A program made the position numbers and the translations under genes. A stretch of 64,000 bases of DNA from Hormiphora californensis (taxonomy: Eukaryota; Ctenophora; Tentaculata; Cydippida; Pleurobrachiidae), in NCBI GenBank assembly GCA_020137815.1, contig CM035358.1, positions 4,547,614-4,611,613 of the forward strand, in the 5' to 3' direction. Below, in pieces: positions 13,382 through 37,900 of this stretch. Under the pieces are notes generated by a model. That model did no database searches, was not told the DNA's origin, and was given only the letters and a program-made list of their open reading frames with translations. How positions within the stretch are numbered: the stretch's first letter is position 1; each line of letters starts with the position of its first letter.

Positions 13382-15130
13382 TAATAGAGATTTCGAGTCG
13401 CTAAGAGAGAGAGAGAGCGAGATAGAGCTATAAGCGAGAGAAGATAGAGATAGAGCTAGCTAGAGACTAGATATAGAGGATAGATAGAGAGAAAATCTTC
13501 CAGATATAGGGACAGAAGAGACTGAATGAATTTAAGATCACGGAGGTACATCCAATCCGGGGGTTCGATAACGTATCTAACGTAATCTTAATTTTCCAAA
13601 TAATGTACCTAAATGAACAACAACAGCCAGTACCGCTGTTAAATGGCATTCCTCCACGTCTGAAGGGCCCAGTTATAACTGGAAAGATGCGTGTGACGAG
13701 TTTCGGGGTCAGACATTGTGATAGTACCACTGGTAATGAAAGTTATCCGCATAAATGCCAGCATCTGCAAACTGAGCTGTCTGGCGGCGCCAAACAGCTC
13801 TGACAGATCCTGACAGTGCGCTCAGATGGGGTCACGGCGCCAGACAGAAACTGAATGTTTTGTTTTTTTGGCGCCAATAATTGGCGCTAATAAATTGGCG
13901 CCAAAAAGTGGCGCTAACAACTAGCGCTCAAGGGTTAGTTAGTCGAAATTTTAAAGTTGGCGCTAATGATTGGCGCCAATTTTCCATCCTATGACCCTAA
14001 ATATTCAACAAATTGGCGCCAACAGTTGGCGCCAACTTTTGCCAGAGTTGGCGCCAAAACTTAGGGTCAAGGATGGGTGGCGCCAATTTCAGAATTGGCG
14101 CCAATTTTTTAAGGTTCACCCAAGTGAACCGCCAAAAGCCGGCGCCAAAAAGAGCTTTGGCGCCAAAAAAACCGGCGCCAAATCGCGTTTTGGCGCCGGT
14201 ATTTTTTATTGGCGATAATATTTGGCGCCAAAAATGGTTTTTGGCGCCAAAAAATCGAAAATTGGCGCCAAAAATTGGTCACTTAGGGTCATGACCCTTT
14301 TACCCATTTGGCGAATTTGATGGCGCCAAATGGCGCCATATGGCGCCATTTGGCGCGCACGACCTAATCTTTCATACTACCCTTACTTCCTTCCTGTACT
14401 TGACTGCAACCACTCTAATCCTGCATTTTCGGAACGTGTTCGTCTCAACACTGCGCGTCGCAGACTGTACCAAACCCGGGCGAACAAGCTAACAATAGTG
14501 CAATTACATGCGCGCGATGTACTATATCGCATGGAAGTTCACTATTGTTAGCTCGCCCACTCGGGTTAGCTCGTTCACCCGCGACGCGCAACGTTGAGAC
14601 GAACACGCTCCGAAAAGAGAGCATAACCTACTTTCCTCCCGGTAGATACTGCAACCACTCTAACCTACTTTCCTCCCTGGTAGATACTGCAACCACTCTA
14701 ACATACTTTCCTCCCGGTAGATACGTTGGATCATTCTGTGGTCTGGCCTATGTGTTCTTCTTTCCCTGTGCAATCTACCTACTCCATTCCTACAAGAATA
14801 CCACTCTTACTTGGTGAGTACTTACTATAATTCAATTCTCTCAAGAAACAAATTGGCGAGGTTTTCTAAATTCAAGCTTAGTTAAGAAATTTCCCAATCC
14901 TTCCTCCTAATTACTACACGACCACCATTCACCAATCTCGTAAAAACCAAACTATCAATGATAGTATCATGTCCTAGATCGGGATTAGATCCAAACAGAA
15001 TCAGAACACTCCAGTAATAATCTAACACTCCCTCTACCACAGGTACTCAGCCCTATTCCACACTCTGATAATTCTGTTCGGAGTGTTCAACCTTGTCTCT
15101 CAGTTTATCACCTTCTCCGACTACCTTTGA
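3307..15130 (+). CDS. SLC38A9: SLC38A9-like lysosomal amino-acid transporter, central exons missing
   Basis: Exons: 3307-3380, 3748-3874, 4085-4170, 10122-10201, 12649-12801, then 14721-14813 and 15043-15130. All junctions are GT-AG and phases agree within each block. The first block reads MVTRDSDDEES, then RRPFNYSVQHGI, VPDHIIPPEFF, VTIFSLWNTMLGTSLL (TM1) and GGAIILGVGALTCY (TM2). It aligns with human SLC38A9 from the N-terminal RRPF/APDHVVP region through IWNTMMGTSI. The last block (YVGSFCGLAYVFFFPCAIYL, LTW, LIILFGVFNLVSQF) matches the final two helices. SLC38A9 is the lysosomal arginine-regulated transporter that signals to mTORC1 through Rag GTPases. About 300 residues (roughly TM3-TM10) are absent: exon 5 ends in phase 1 but the 14721 exon needs phase 2, and the interval is repeats. 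The locus may be a pseudogene, a recent deletion or a misassembly. Confidence 0.85.
4350..10121 (+). repeat. ~35-bp pyrimidine minisatellite made of 3' splice-site units
   Basis: Roughly 150 tandem units of about 35 bp (CTCTCCTCCCAACTCC, then TCTCCCTCCCACCCAGTTT) fill nearly all of SLC38A9-like intron 3 (4171-10121). Every unit ends in a strong 3' splice signal (CCCACCCAG|TTTCTC). The genuine acceptor is the last one, TCCCTTCCCAG|TTTCTCGCTG at 10120-10121, and the units also carry the first exon bases TTTCTC. The last unit is a variant with CATAACTCATATC upstream of the AG, a plausible branch point. The same variant recurs inside the array near 5578, 5730, 6095, 9812 and 9952. Units between about 7.0 and 9.2 kb are irregular, from decay or poor consensus. 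Confidence 0.9.
10379..10499. mobile_element. Small foldback MITE, ~121 bp
   Basis: The left end AAAGCGAAACAACAACGAAC is matched by its reverse complement at the right end (10476-10499). The interior is also partly self-complementary around GCGCAACG motifs. It lies in the SLC38A9-like intron just downstream of exon 4. No clear target duplication was seen, so the superfamily is unknown. Confidence 0.65.
10526..11157 (-). CDS. Secreted protein with farnesoic-acid-O-methyltransferase-like (PF12248) domain, nested
   Basis: Two exons (11157-11103 and 11025-10526) are joined in phase, giving 184 residues. Exon 1 encodes a signal peptide (MMKRFLLILILFDIANA). The mature part is one beta-rich domain, ending SATGVKVWRDGVLVYSYEF, CESIWPGDDVTDGILFNI and GIFIGTLVGR. 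The W-x-D-G-x-x-V core and the following F/Y-E-F strand are typical of the Methyltransf_FA domain. Despite its name, this domain is found as a lectin-like module in many secreted invertebrate proteins and has no demonstrated methyltransferase activity there. The whole gene lies on the opposite strand inside intron 4 of the SLC38A9-like gene. Family assignment rests on motif recognition and is moderately sure. Ligand and role are unknown. Confidence 0.75.
11341..11449. mobile_element. 109-bp MITE with 8-bp target duplication (hAT-like)
   Basis: The terminal inverted repeats are CAGGAACCGACCGAA and its complement. The element is flanked by a perfect 8-bp direct repeat ATAATGAT (11333-11340 and 11450-11457). 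A second copy of the same length and ends lies at 57087-57195. An 8-bp target duplication is the hallmark of hAT-type transposition, so this is probably a non-autonomous hAT derivative. Confidence 0.85.
11740..11766. repeat. GC-rich hairpin repeat
   Basis: CCGCACCGGG and its reverse complement are separated by a short loop. The same hairpin core in the opposite orientation occurs at 15710-15733, so it is a dispersed repeat rather than a local accident. It has no known identity. Confidence 0.5.
13790..14384. repeat. GGCGCC-rich array, truncated relative of the foldback element
   Basis: Dense TTGGCGCCAA and ATGGCGCCAT motifs end at right in the same terminus (GGCGCGCACGACCTAATC, then TTTCATACTACC) as the complete element at 16806-18952. 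The left terminus GGTAGTATGAAAG is absent. It occupies the place where the missing central SLC38A9-like exons would be expected. Confidence 0.75.
14426..14616. mobile_element. Foldback MITE, ~191 bp
   Basis: The inverted ends are TTTTCGGAACGTGTTCGTCT and its near-perfect complement (14593-14616). There is also an internal inverted pair around CTAACAATAG / CTATTGTTAG. It is inserted within the repeated acceptor region before SLC38A9-like exon 14721-14813. No target duplication was resolved. Confidence 0.6.
14623..14725 (+). repeat. 2.5 tandem copies of a 3' splice junction
   Basis: A unit of about 38 bp (AACCTACTTTCCTCCCGGTAG followed by ATACTGCAACCACTCT) is repeated. Only the last copy continues into coding exon 14721 (GGTAG|ATACGTTGG). 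The AG and the first exon bases ATAC are included in each copy, the same pattern as the large intron array of this gene. Confidence 0.8.
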
Positions 15131-16797
15131 AGATATCAGTGGATTATTGGAGTATTTTGGAAAAGAGATCAGAAAACAACTGGAGACCGTCAAGACACAG
15201 ATATTTTAATTAAGTCACCAGTTAAATCGAGAAGTCTATGAGAGAGAAGGATTTTAGGGCCAGAGACATAATGATTGAACTGGAGAGGGATGTGATTGTG
15301 TGCCAAGTTAGATGTTAGTGTTTTATGATTTTATGTCGTTTTTTGTATGTGCATGAAAAGTAGAGTAATAATTTGTTGACAACATCTATGACAGATCACG
15401 TGAAACTGATGAGGATCTAATTTCTTTTTGATATTGATGAGGAAATGATGCAGGTGACATTTATATGCCAGAAACGTAGGATTTGTAATTTTGAGCTGAA
15501 GCAGTTCCATCAGTGATGTTTTCAGTACCCGTCAGTCCTTCCATTCTTTCAGAATGAGTCAAATCAAAAGGGGTCGGGTATAACAGTAGTCGACATGACA
15601 AGAGTTTTTCAACGAAGATGTGTATTTGTTTTGTATCCCATTTTGATATTTTTCAAACTTCCCTAAAACCGGTTACCATTTCTTGACATGTTCCTTGCCT
15701 GTCAGCTCTCGCACCGGGCCGAAGGCCCGGTGTGAGCTTACGCGAGCCCGCTTAAGGGGCCGAATGGACAGACTGCGTAGCATTGCAAACCATTTCACTT
15801 TTTCCTAAGTAGTACTCCTAATCCATGATCGGGAAAGCAGAAACATCGGCCAACACTGTCATACTGAGCTCATTTACATTAGTACTTTACGGGAGGTGAA
15901 TATGATGGAGTACCACTGGTACAGTACTAGCACTGTCAATGTACATCTCCCGCTAGATAGAGCGATGATTGCACGACTCAGTCCCGTCACTGACCACTGA
16001 CCAAGTGACCTGTACTGCAGTGACCGTCACCAAAGTTGACCGCCCCTTCAGCTTCACCTGTCTGGCGGCACTAGACCCCGTTTTGGCAGTGCGCTCAGAT
16101 CCGTCAGAACATTGGCCTGACCTTGGTGACATAGACACTCGGTCGCGCCAGGTGTCTATGTCACCAAGGCCTGACCCTATTCTCATTTCTTCAATTAGCG
16201 CGAGAACTGCGGTCAGAGCATTGGCCTGACCTGTCAGAGCATTGGCCTGACCCATTCTCGTTTCTCTCAAATTTGGAGCGCGCGAGAACTGTGGTCAGAG
16301 CATTGGCCTGACAGGCTCAGATCGGGTCGGCGCCGCTAGACATCACTGAAAATGAATCAGAACCGTACCCCATTCCTGTCCACCCGATTCCAATTGTCCA
16401 ATTAAAAGAGTCATTTGTTGGTCGGGGGAATAAATAAAAGCAACTACAAATAGCTTAAAATGCTGTACAAAATACACGTGAGATGATCTCGGAGATCTCT
16501 ATCACGTGGACACTTTCGATTTAACTCGGCTCACTTTCCGTCACACAACAACATCTCAATTATGTGATACTTCATAGTGAAACACATATATTGCCAATTT
16601 GCATCCCTCGGCAAAAAGCCGATTATATGTTCCGAATCCTAATAACAGCAACTAGACAATGTACCCTATCATACCAATTAAATACCAATTAAATACCATA
16701 CTGGAGATCTCAAAACACAACTGTCAGGCCAATGCCCTGACACACAACCCTACCTGTCTGGCGCCGCGACCCATCTGAGCGCACTGGGGTATGGCGC
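15131..16797. other. 3' flank of SLC38A9-like gene and dispersed repeats
   Basis: No exon is recognised. The stretch holds the inverted copy of the GC-rich hairpin (15710-15733), several copies of the GTCAGGCCAATGCTCTGAC motif on both strands (16100-16320 and 16725), and fragments of a repeat with TCTGAGCGCACTG that also appears near 13.8, 31.35 and 39.74 kb. The 15953-16270 open frames are made of these repeats. Confidence 0.6.
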
Positions 16798-16805
16798 CGC
16801 CATAC

Positions 16806-18952
16806 GGTAGTATGAAAGATTAGGTCGTGCGCGCCAAATGGCGCCATATGGCGCCATTAAATTCGCCAAATGGCGCCACGTGGCGAATAAATGGCGCCAA
16901 AATGTGGCGAGTGCGCACTATCGCCAAATATCGCCATTTCTGGCGCCAAATGGCGCCATTTGGCGCCAAATCTGGCGCCACGTGGCGCCAGTGGCGATCG
17001 CCATTCGCCAAATATTGGCGACTCTTGGCGGTATCGCCACGTGGCGATGGTACAAAGTCTGAAAAAAACATGCGCAACATATTTATCGCCAAATGGCGCC
17101 ATTTGGCGATAAGAATAGCAAATTTTCAATGCTTTCCAAAATATGACGCTCGCCACTCGGCGCCGCGTGGCGCCATTTGGCGAAAAAATCGCCAACCGGC
17201 GCCATATGGCGCCAAATGTTGCTAGTTGCGCCAAACGTCGCCATGCGGCGCCAAATTTTTGTCAAATGTTTGTCGCCAAACGTCGCCATATGGCGCCATT
17301 TGTCGCCACTTGGCGCCGAACGTCGCCATTTGGCGCCAAATGTCGCCATATAGCGCCAAATGTCGCCATATGACGCCAAATATCGCCAAATATCGCCATA
17401 TGGCGCCAAATATCGCCATATGGCGCCAAATATCGCCATATGGTAAAGTTAGTTCGCCATTTGGCGCCGAACGTCGCCACATGTCGCCATATGGCGCCAA
17501 ATGTCGGTCAAAGTTAGTTCGCCATTTGGCGCCGAACGTCGCCACATGGCGCCAAATGTCGCCATATGGCGCCAAATGTCGGTCAAAGTTAGTTCGCCAT
17601 TTAGCGCCAAATGTCGCCATATGGCGCCAAATGTCGCCATATGGCGCCAAATGTCGGTCAAAGTTAGTTCGCCATTTGGCGCCGAACGTCGCCACATGGC
17701 GCCAAATGTCGCCATATGGCGCCAAATGTTGGTCAAAGTTAGTTCGCCATTTAGCGCCAAACGTCACCATATGGCGCCAATTGTCGCCATATGGCGCCAA
17801 ATGGCGACGTTTGGCGCCAAATGGCGATGTTTGGCGCCAAGTGGCGCCATATGGCGACAAATATTTGACAAAAATTTGGCGCCATATGGCGACATTTGGC
17901 GCCAAATGGCGACGTTTGGCGCCAGATGGCGACTAACATTTGACAAACAGTTTGCGCCATATGTCGCCATTTGGCGCTATATGGCGCCAAATGGCGACGT
18001 TCGGCGCCAAGTGGCGACAAATGGCGATGTTTGGCGCCAAATGGCGACAAATATTTGACAAAAATTTGGCGCCATATGGCGACATTTGGCGCAAAATGGC
18101 GACTAACATTTGACAAACAGTTTGCGCCATATGTCGCCATTTGGCGCTATATGGCGACATTTGGCGCCAAATGGCGACGTTTGGCGCCAAGTGGCGACAA
18201 ATGGCGACGTTTGGCGCCAAATGGCGACAAACATTTGACAAAAATTTGGCGCCATATGGCGACATTTGGCGACGTTTGGCGCCGAATGGCGACGTTTGGC
18301 GCTAAATGGCGCCATATGGCGATTCTTGGCGCCATATGTCGCCAAATGGCGACAAACGGCGCCATTTGGCGAATTAATCGCCAGTTGGCGCCACGTGGCG
18401 CAGAACGGCGAGTGTACACCTTTGAAAACCAATGAAAATATTATTGATACATCGACAAATGGCGATGTTTGGCGATGAGTATCGCCAAGTGGCGCCAAAT
18501 GGCGCCATATGGCGAAAAATTCGCCAAATGGCGCGATTTGGCGCCATTTTGTGAAGATTGGCGCCAAACGGCGCCATTTGGCGACGAACGGCGCCAGATG
18601 TCGCCAAACGGCGCCATTTGGCGACTTGATCTCCTGATCACTTAATGGCGCCAAATGGCGCCATTTGGCGATAACAATTTTGCGCATGTTTTTTTTCAGA
18701 CTTTGTACCATCGCCACGTGGCGATACCGCCAAGAGTCGCCAACATTTGGCGAATGGCGATCGCCACTGGCGCCAGATTTGGCGCCAAATGGCGCCAGAA
18801 ATGGCGCCATTTGGCGATAGTGCGCACTCGCCACATTTTGGCGCCAAATGGCGCCATTTGTTCGCCACCTGGCGCCATTTGGCGAATATGATGGCGCCAT
18901 TTGGCGCCATATGGCGCCATTTGGCGCGCACGACCTAATCTTTCATACTACC
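16806..18952. mobile_element. 2.15-kb GGCGCC foldback transposon with 8-bp TSD
   Basis: The left terminus GGTAGTATGAAAGATTAGGT is repeated inverted at the right end. The element is flanked by a perfect 8-bp duplication CGCCATAC (16798-16805 and 18953-18960). The two halves are long imperfect inverted repeats: the segment with GCATGTTTTTTTTCAGAC near 18690 mirrors the one near 17060. The centre (17230-18400) is an array of TTTGGCGCCAAATGGCGAC and ATATGGCGCC units with an inner period of about 120 bp (GTTAGTTCGCC, GGTCAAA). It has no coding capacity. The target duplication suggests non-autonomous hAT-type transposition. All open frames here are repeat translations. Confidence 0.88.
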
Positions 18953-19039
18953 CGCCATACAGACCAAGGCTCACCCTACCCCACTGAATATCTGTCAAAA
19001 GCACAAAACTAAACAAACTATAATATATTCCAATCTCTC

Positions 19040-32400
<13,361 letters not shown>

Positions 32401-33530
32401 GACCCAGCTAGAACATGGGGATAAGTTATGTTTTGCTGTTCTCTTAGTTAAAGTAACAAACTCTCCCTGACAATCAATAAACAACCAATCTGACAATAGC
32501 AGTTTTTTTTAAACAAATCGGGGTCTGACTGTATTGTGGTGTGAGGTGTCTCCACTTGTCATGCCCTGTCGACTCTCCAGGGCATGACAAGGTCTAACCC
32601 CCAGATAGCTAGAACATAACAACGTGAGATGCATGAACCTCATGAGTCACAATGGAACTTGCTATTCTTGACCCTCTCTCACAACGATAGGGGAGCTAAT
32701 GTGGACCATACAACAAATAGCCCACTTTTTATCAAAAATTCTCCTTAAAATTTTGAAATCTTGTAATCTTTTTCATGAACAAACTACACAGGAGTCAGTT
32801 CCTCACAGAGCCTCCCCTCCCTGGAAACCCGTATCGTAGGGAAATAATTTTCAGCTTTTTCAGTCACTCGCAGTAGTCCAGTCATTGAATGACTGTCATT
32901 CCCTTGATCCATTTTGTGAACTTCCGCTGGCTCGCTTCAACGTTTTGAACTGGATGTCAGACATCTTTGGCGAATCCCAGATTTATTTATGTAATTTATG
33001 ATTAAAAACAATTTAAGCATGCGAAATTTAAGTAAAACATGCTTCAGTCCCCTGAAACAATGTGCAAAAGGCGAGACGAAGGCGAAAATTCAAATTCGTA
33101 AACAAAAAGTTCTTGATCTTGTCGAAAATTTCTTTTTTCGAGATAAAATAAATAAAAAAGGATTATTCTGCGCTGCAAAATTGTAAATTTATGGAAGGCG
33201 CGAGTTAATATTTAACTAAAACGCTGCATTTTATAATGTTTTCGTGCGCGCGGAAAAATCAACCCGATTTCAATTCACTAACTTTTTCAAAGTTCAAAAT
33301 TGAAAAGCGCTGCTAGCAACGTTTGCCAAAGTTCAAAACATCTGTTGGCAGGCCGATGCCCGCTTGTGGCCGCCATTTTGTCGTGGTTGTGAGGTTTTCA
33401 TATGTAAAGCATGCATTTTTTAGTCAACAGAAAGGAACACGAAATGTAGCTCAAACTAGAGTTGTTAGCAATTTTCCGCCGTTAATAATGTCAGTTGTCA
33501 CCATTATTGTGAAATCATTTAGGCTGTAAA
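32401..33530. promoter_or_regulatory. Shared divergent promoter region, CDK5RAP2-like / DNALI1
   Basis: 1.1 kb separates two divergent start codons of centrosome and cilium genes. It holds a 13-bp inverted repeat (TTGTCATGCCCTG / complement, 32556-32590). At about 33309 lies GCTGCTAGCAAC, which resembles an RFX X-box half-site pair (RYYNYY-RRNRAC without spacer), about 210 bp upstream of DNALI1. No TATA box is evident. The promoter role is inference from gene arrangement. Confidence 0.4.
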
Positions 33531-34547
33531 ATGACTCCTACCAACACATCTCTGGTGAAGTACGATAACCCCAAGCTAGTGAGCAGGAGCACAGATGCGA
33601 AGGCTCAGCGAAAACAGAAGAGCCCCCAGCAGTCTCCTGCTCCCGGTGTGCCCGGAACGAGAGACAGCAAACTTCCCCCTCTTGACGTGAAGAGCCAGCA
33701 AGCTGAAGACATTCTTAACTCCATCCTCCCTCCCCGAGAGTGGACGGAGAGTGGCCAGTTGTGGGTGCAACAGGTATCCAGCACCCCTGCCACTCGACTC
33801 GATGTTATCAATCTCCAGGAGCAACTAGACATTCGTCTACAACAACGGCAGGCTCGAGAGACCGGTATCTGTCCCGTCCGACGAGAGCTTTACTCTCAGG
33901 TAAACGACAGAAATTAGGAATATTCACTACCAAATATACCAATATACCCCAATATACCAATATACCCCATTATTTAATCTTGTTGGTCCCCAGTGTTTTG
34001 ATGAGCTGATACGACAAGTGACGATCTCGTGCGCCGAGAGGGGTCTGTTGCTCCTCCGAGTTCGTGATGAAATCCGAATGACGATTGCTGCCTACCAGAC
34101 ACTGTACGAGAGCAGTGTTGCCTTCGGCATGAGAAAGGCGCTCCAGGCTGAACAAGGTATGGTATTGATTTGGTAATGAAATTACCCCTCCGCGATATAA
34201 TCGCTCACGGATGCAATAATAGGGGGTGACTTCGTAACCAAGGTATTCATGGTATGGGGGGGGGGGGGGGTGTGCGGGAGAGAAATCTGGACTTTTATTA
34301 AACCCGTCATCCCGCCACAGGTAAAACCGACATGCAGAAGAAGATTGAGGAACTGGAAGAAGAGAAGAAAGATCTTGAGCGACAGGTGAACGAGCTGAAA
34401 TCCAAGTGTGATGCGATCGAGAAGCGAGAGGCAGAGAGGAGGGTCGTCGAGGAGAAGAAGCATGCGGAGGAAATCCAATTCTTGAAGAGGACCAACCAGC
34501 AGCTGAAGACCCAGCTTGAAGGAATCATCCAGCCGAGCAAGAAATAA
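33531..34547 (+). CDS. DNALI1: Axonemal dynein light intermediate chain (p28)
   Basis: Three exons (33531-33899, 33994-34156, 34321-34547) with agreeing phases give 252 residues, close to the 258 of human DNALI1. The protein is an inner-arm dynein subunit of motile cilia (p28 in Chlamydomonas). Diagnostic stretches include LVKYDNPKLVS, ILPPREWTESGQLWVQQVSS, RLDVINLQEQLDIRLQQRQA, RETGICPVRRELYSQ, CFDELIRQVTI, ERGLLLLRVRDEIRMTI and AYQTLYESSVAFGMRKALQ, then a C-terminal coiled coil (KKIEELEEEKKDLERQVNEL). The N-terminus is a short S/P-rich region. The start is the first in-frame ATG. It is head to head with the CDK5RAP2-like gene and followed at once by the GNAT-PARP gene. Confidence 0.96.
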
Positions 34548-34916
34548 ACGAGATATGAGGGAGAGAGAAATGGACAGATTTTATATTCACCATCGGTGAG
34601 TGGTGATAGAGAGAGTGAGGAAACAGAATGATAGAGGTTGAGCCCCTAATTGTACATAGCTTATAGCATTATATTTCCACACACACCGACCGAGAGCTTT
34701 GTGCAGTTTTGCGTGGTGGTGTTGTATAGATATACCCACATGTTGCACGTTGTGTAAAAATGATTTTGTAACCTGTTGGAACACTTTCCTATTGCCTTTT
34801 TCTCGGTAAAATGTCGAGTTTTCTTTCTGTCTAACTATTTTCAGTAATTTTACAACCGGATATAATAACGATTTAACCTCTTGTCTAGTCATGCTGTAGC
34901 AATAGAAGGTATAGGA

Positions 34917-37900
34917 ATGGTTAGCACCGGTGCTGGAGATAAAACTAACGGTGCTGCAGAGAAAGATGAAGTAAAGACACCCTATCATGCTCGGTTTCTA
35001 GCACGAATTTTAAGGTTTGAGTTTCTACTTTATTTTGTTCTGCAAAATGATTATTGTAAAACTCAATGATTCTCCTGCAACTACTGATTATATTGTAAAT
35101 TTCATCCCATCCTTCTTTTTAGATCCAGTCAATTTACAGTAGGGGCTGATGGGAAACAAAAAACAAACCTAACTCCAGTACTGCTGGAAGCAAGGAAATA
35201 TCAGAATATCTTCAGTGAAGAACGGTCATCTTCAGTCCCTGATGTAAGTATACTAACAGACTAAGTAGTTTTGAACTTTGAGATAAGAATGAAAAATGGT
35301 AATACCTGGCTCTCTATCTCACCCAGCTCTCAATTCTCTCTCTCTCTTTCCCATCCTAACCTCTCTCCTCTCTCTCAACCAGGTACCAGATTGGGAGTTA
35401 CTACACTCAATTGTTGGTCTCTACGACAACTATCTTCCAGAGATTACCCCAGAAGTACTCTATCCACCCCTCAATCTCCCCTAAAATTTTTTTCCCCCCA
35501 AACCATTTGTAATACCCCAACACACTTAAACACACTAAATCAACTTAATTTCATTCTTACTTTACCGGGGCCCACCCCTAATAGGCACCAAAACCCCTAA
35601 ACAACTGTACAGGTGTTCATCCTTAAAAACCCTCGTTGAAAATTAGTTTTTAGAAAATGATGCCCCCCAAATTTAATGAAGGCAGGGAAATAAAGGAGGG
35701 AAAAAAACCAAAAAACAAAAAGGAAAAAAAACTGAAAAAAAAAAAAAAATGGGGGAAAGGGGAAAGAGGATAGAACTTTTGGGGGGGGGTTTTTTTTTTT
35801 TTTTGGGACGAAGAATCAGATAGTGAATCAGAAAGGTATGAAAAAATTTTTAAATCAGTATTATTTTAATTGAAATTGTTTTTTAAAGCTTTATTTCTTG
35901 GAGAACGGAAAAGCTTTTTAGTTTAAAAGAAGGGGAAAGGGGGGGGGTTGAAGAGACGGGGTTTCTTAAGAAAAGGAGAGGGAAAGGGGAAAAGGGGAGG
36001 GGGGAGGAGGAGAGAGGGGAGAGAAAGAGAAGAGAAGGAAGGAGAGAGAGCGAGAGAGAAGAGAGAGAAGAGAGAGAGAGAGGAGAGAGGCGAGAGGAGA
36101 GGAGGCCCCCCCAAAAAAAAATAGAAAAATGCCCAAGGGAAAAAAGAAAGAAGGGGAAGGGGAGGGGAGGGAGGAGGATGAGGAGGAGATTGCGAAAACC
36201 CATAATCCCTATTTTTAGATCTCCCTGATCGACTTTCCCCCTCAAATTTTTTTTCCCCTTTTTTCCTCCTCCCTCTCTCTCTCTCTCTCTCAGTTCGGAT
36301 GATGGGTCAGATGACGATGATAATGAACATTACGCTGCAGGGATTGATGAGTACTTAGAAAATGTGGAGAAACGACGAAATCTTCGAGAGGAAAATAAGA
36401 ACAGGTTTGTTTTGCTGGGGTTTTTCCCAGCCCATCTCACTGTGGTTTATGTAAAAGAAGGGCTAGAGCATTATAACATCGTGCTTGTTGTTTCTGTTAA
36501 TTTGGCAATGAAAAGTCCCGAAAAATGTTCTCTTTATTCAAAATATCTTTATCCGCAGTATTGCAAGTGTAGGAGTGGAGTCTCTCCTTGTAGCTGCTGC
36601 CACCTTCAAGAGAGTACATGATAATGAGGAAAATCTCAGGAGGGACAGAGAGAAAATCATCCAGTTGACACTTTTAGCAGTCCGGAAAAAATTCCGTAAA
36701 TTGGGAATTGGCCGACAGCTTTTAAATGTACGTTTGAAAACATAAGTTTATTGAAGTTTATGCTATCCTTGGCCTTTATCATTAGTGTCTACCTCTCTCA
36801 CACCATCTCTCTATTTCAGTTTCTTCGGAACCCGATAGTTGTCGGGGAGTATGATGCCCTCGTATCCTATGTCGATCCTGGTGCAACTGTGTTCTTCCTT
36901 CGGAACGGTTTCTCCAGTGACGCCATCCTGAACAACAGGTTCCGTGATTTGGTTGACCATTGGGATAACTCAACGCTCATGAGCTACCTGCCGCCGTACT
37001 CAGGTTGGATTTTAATACTTTCCCGATATAAACTTCGATTTGTTTCCTGTTTCAAATTTGGACTCCCCCATTATATTACCACTTTCCACTCCTCTATCGA
37101 CTATCCTATCTCCCTCTGTCTAGCTCATTTCACTATTCACTACCCTATCATCTATCGATCTAACTCTTTTTATGAGACTCATTCCACCCTCCACAACTCT
37201 ATCCTATCTCCCTCTGTCTACCCAGAATGCTTATCTACCGGCACGGCCTCTCTTGTCAAAGAGATGAGCTCGAGTTTGAGTGACGACATCAAAAGATGGC
37301 GAAGTGCCAGTGTCGATGCGTATCAGTCCCAATTGAGGTGCCTGGAAAGAATGAGACATGAGATAATGTTGCTCAGAACCACCGTCGGCACTCAGGTGTG
37401 TACTAAAAATGTGATATCTCTGCCAGGCCATTCTCAATTTAAACAACGAATGAACTAATCTTTATTTTATTTTCGGTTTAGGAAACAACGATAAACTCTC
37501 TAACTATGGAAATTGATCGCCTTCGACTAAGCAAGGGAGTGTGCGAGCGAGAATTCCGGGAGTATCGGGCACAGGTTCGTCATCATTATTTTACTATCCT
37601 TCTTTATCTTTCTATCTTTCTATCTCTCTATCTTTCTATCGCTCTACCCCCCCTGCAGGTTAGGTCGATGCTAAGTAGGCTCAGGGAGGGCAAAGAAGAC
37701 TTTGATGCGGCCGAAAATGAGATTATGCAATTGACTCTTTTGGAACCAAAAGATAATTTGGTGAAAGCTGTTAGCGGAGATTCGGACTCAGTGTTGCAGG
37801 TTGGACGAAATATTTTGGAACCGCGGTGAAAACTTGTTAGAGCCCATATTCCTCTTTTTTACTAAGTTTACTATAATAACTTTTGCCTACTGAGGTAGAC

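Noticed and set aside
13600-13805. Frame LNEQQQPVPLLNGIPP as a missing SLC38A9 exon
   Set aside because: It does not align with any SLC38A9 helix and has no matching splice phase.
16827-18938. Numerous MAPFGAKWRHLAP-type open frames on both strands
   Set aside because: They are read from GGCGCC/ATGGCG repeat units of a foldback element, present in all frames, with no conserved gene structure.
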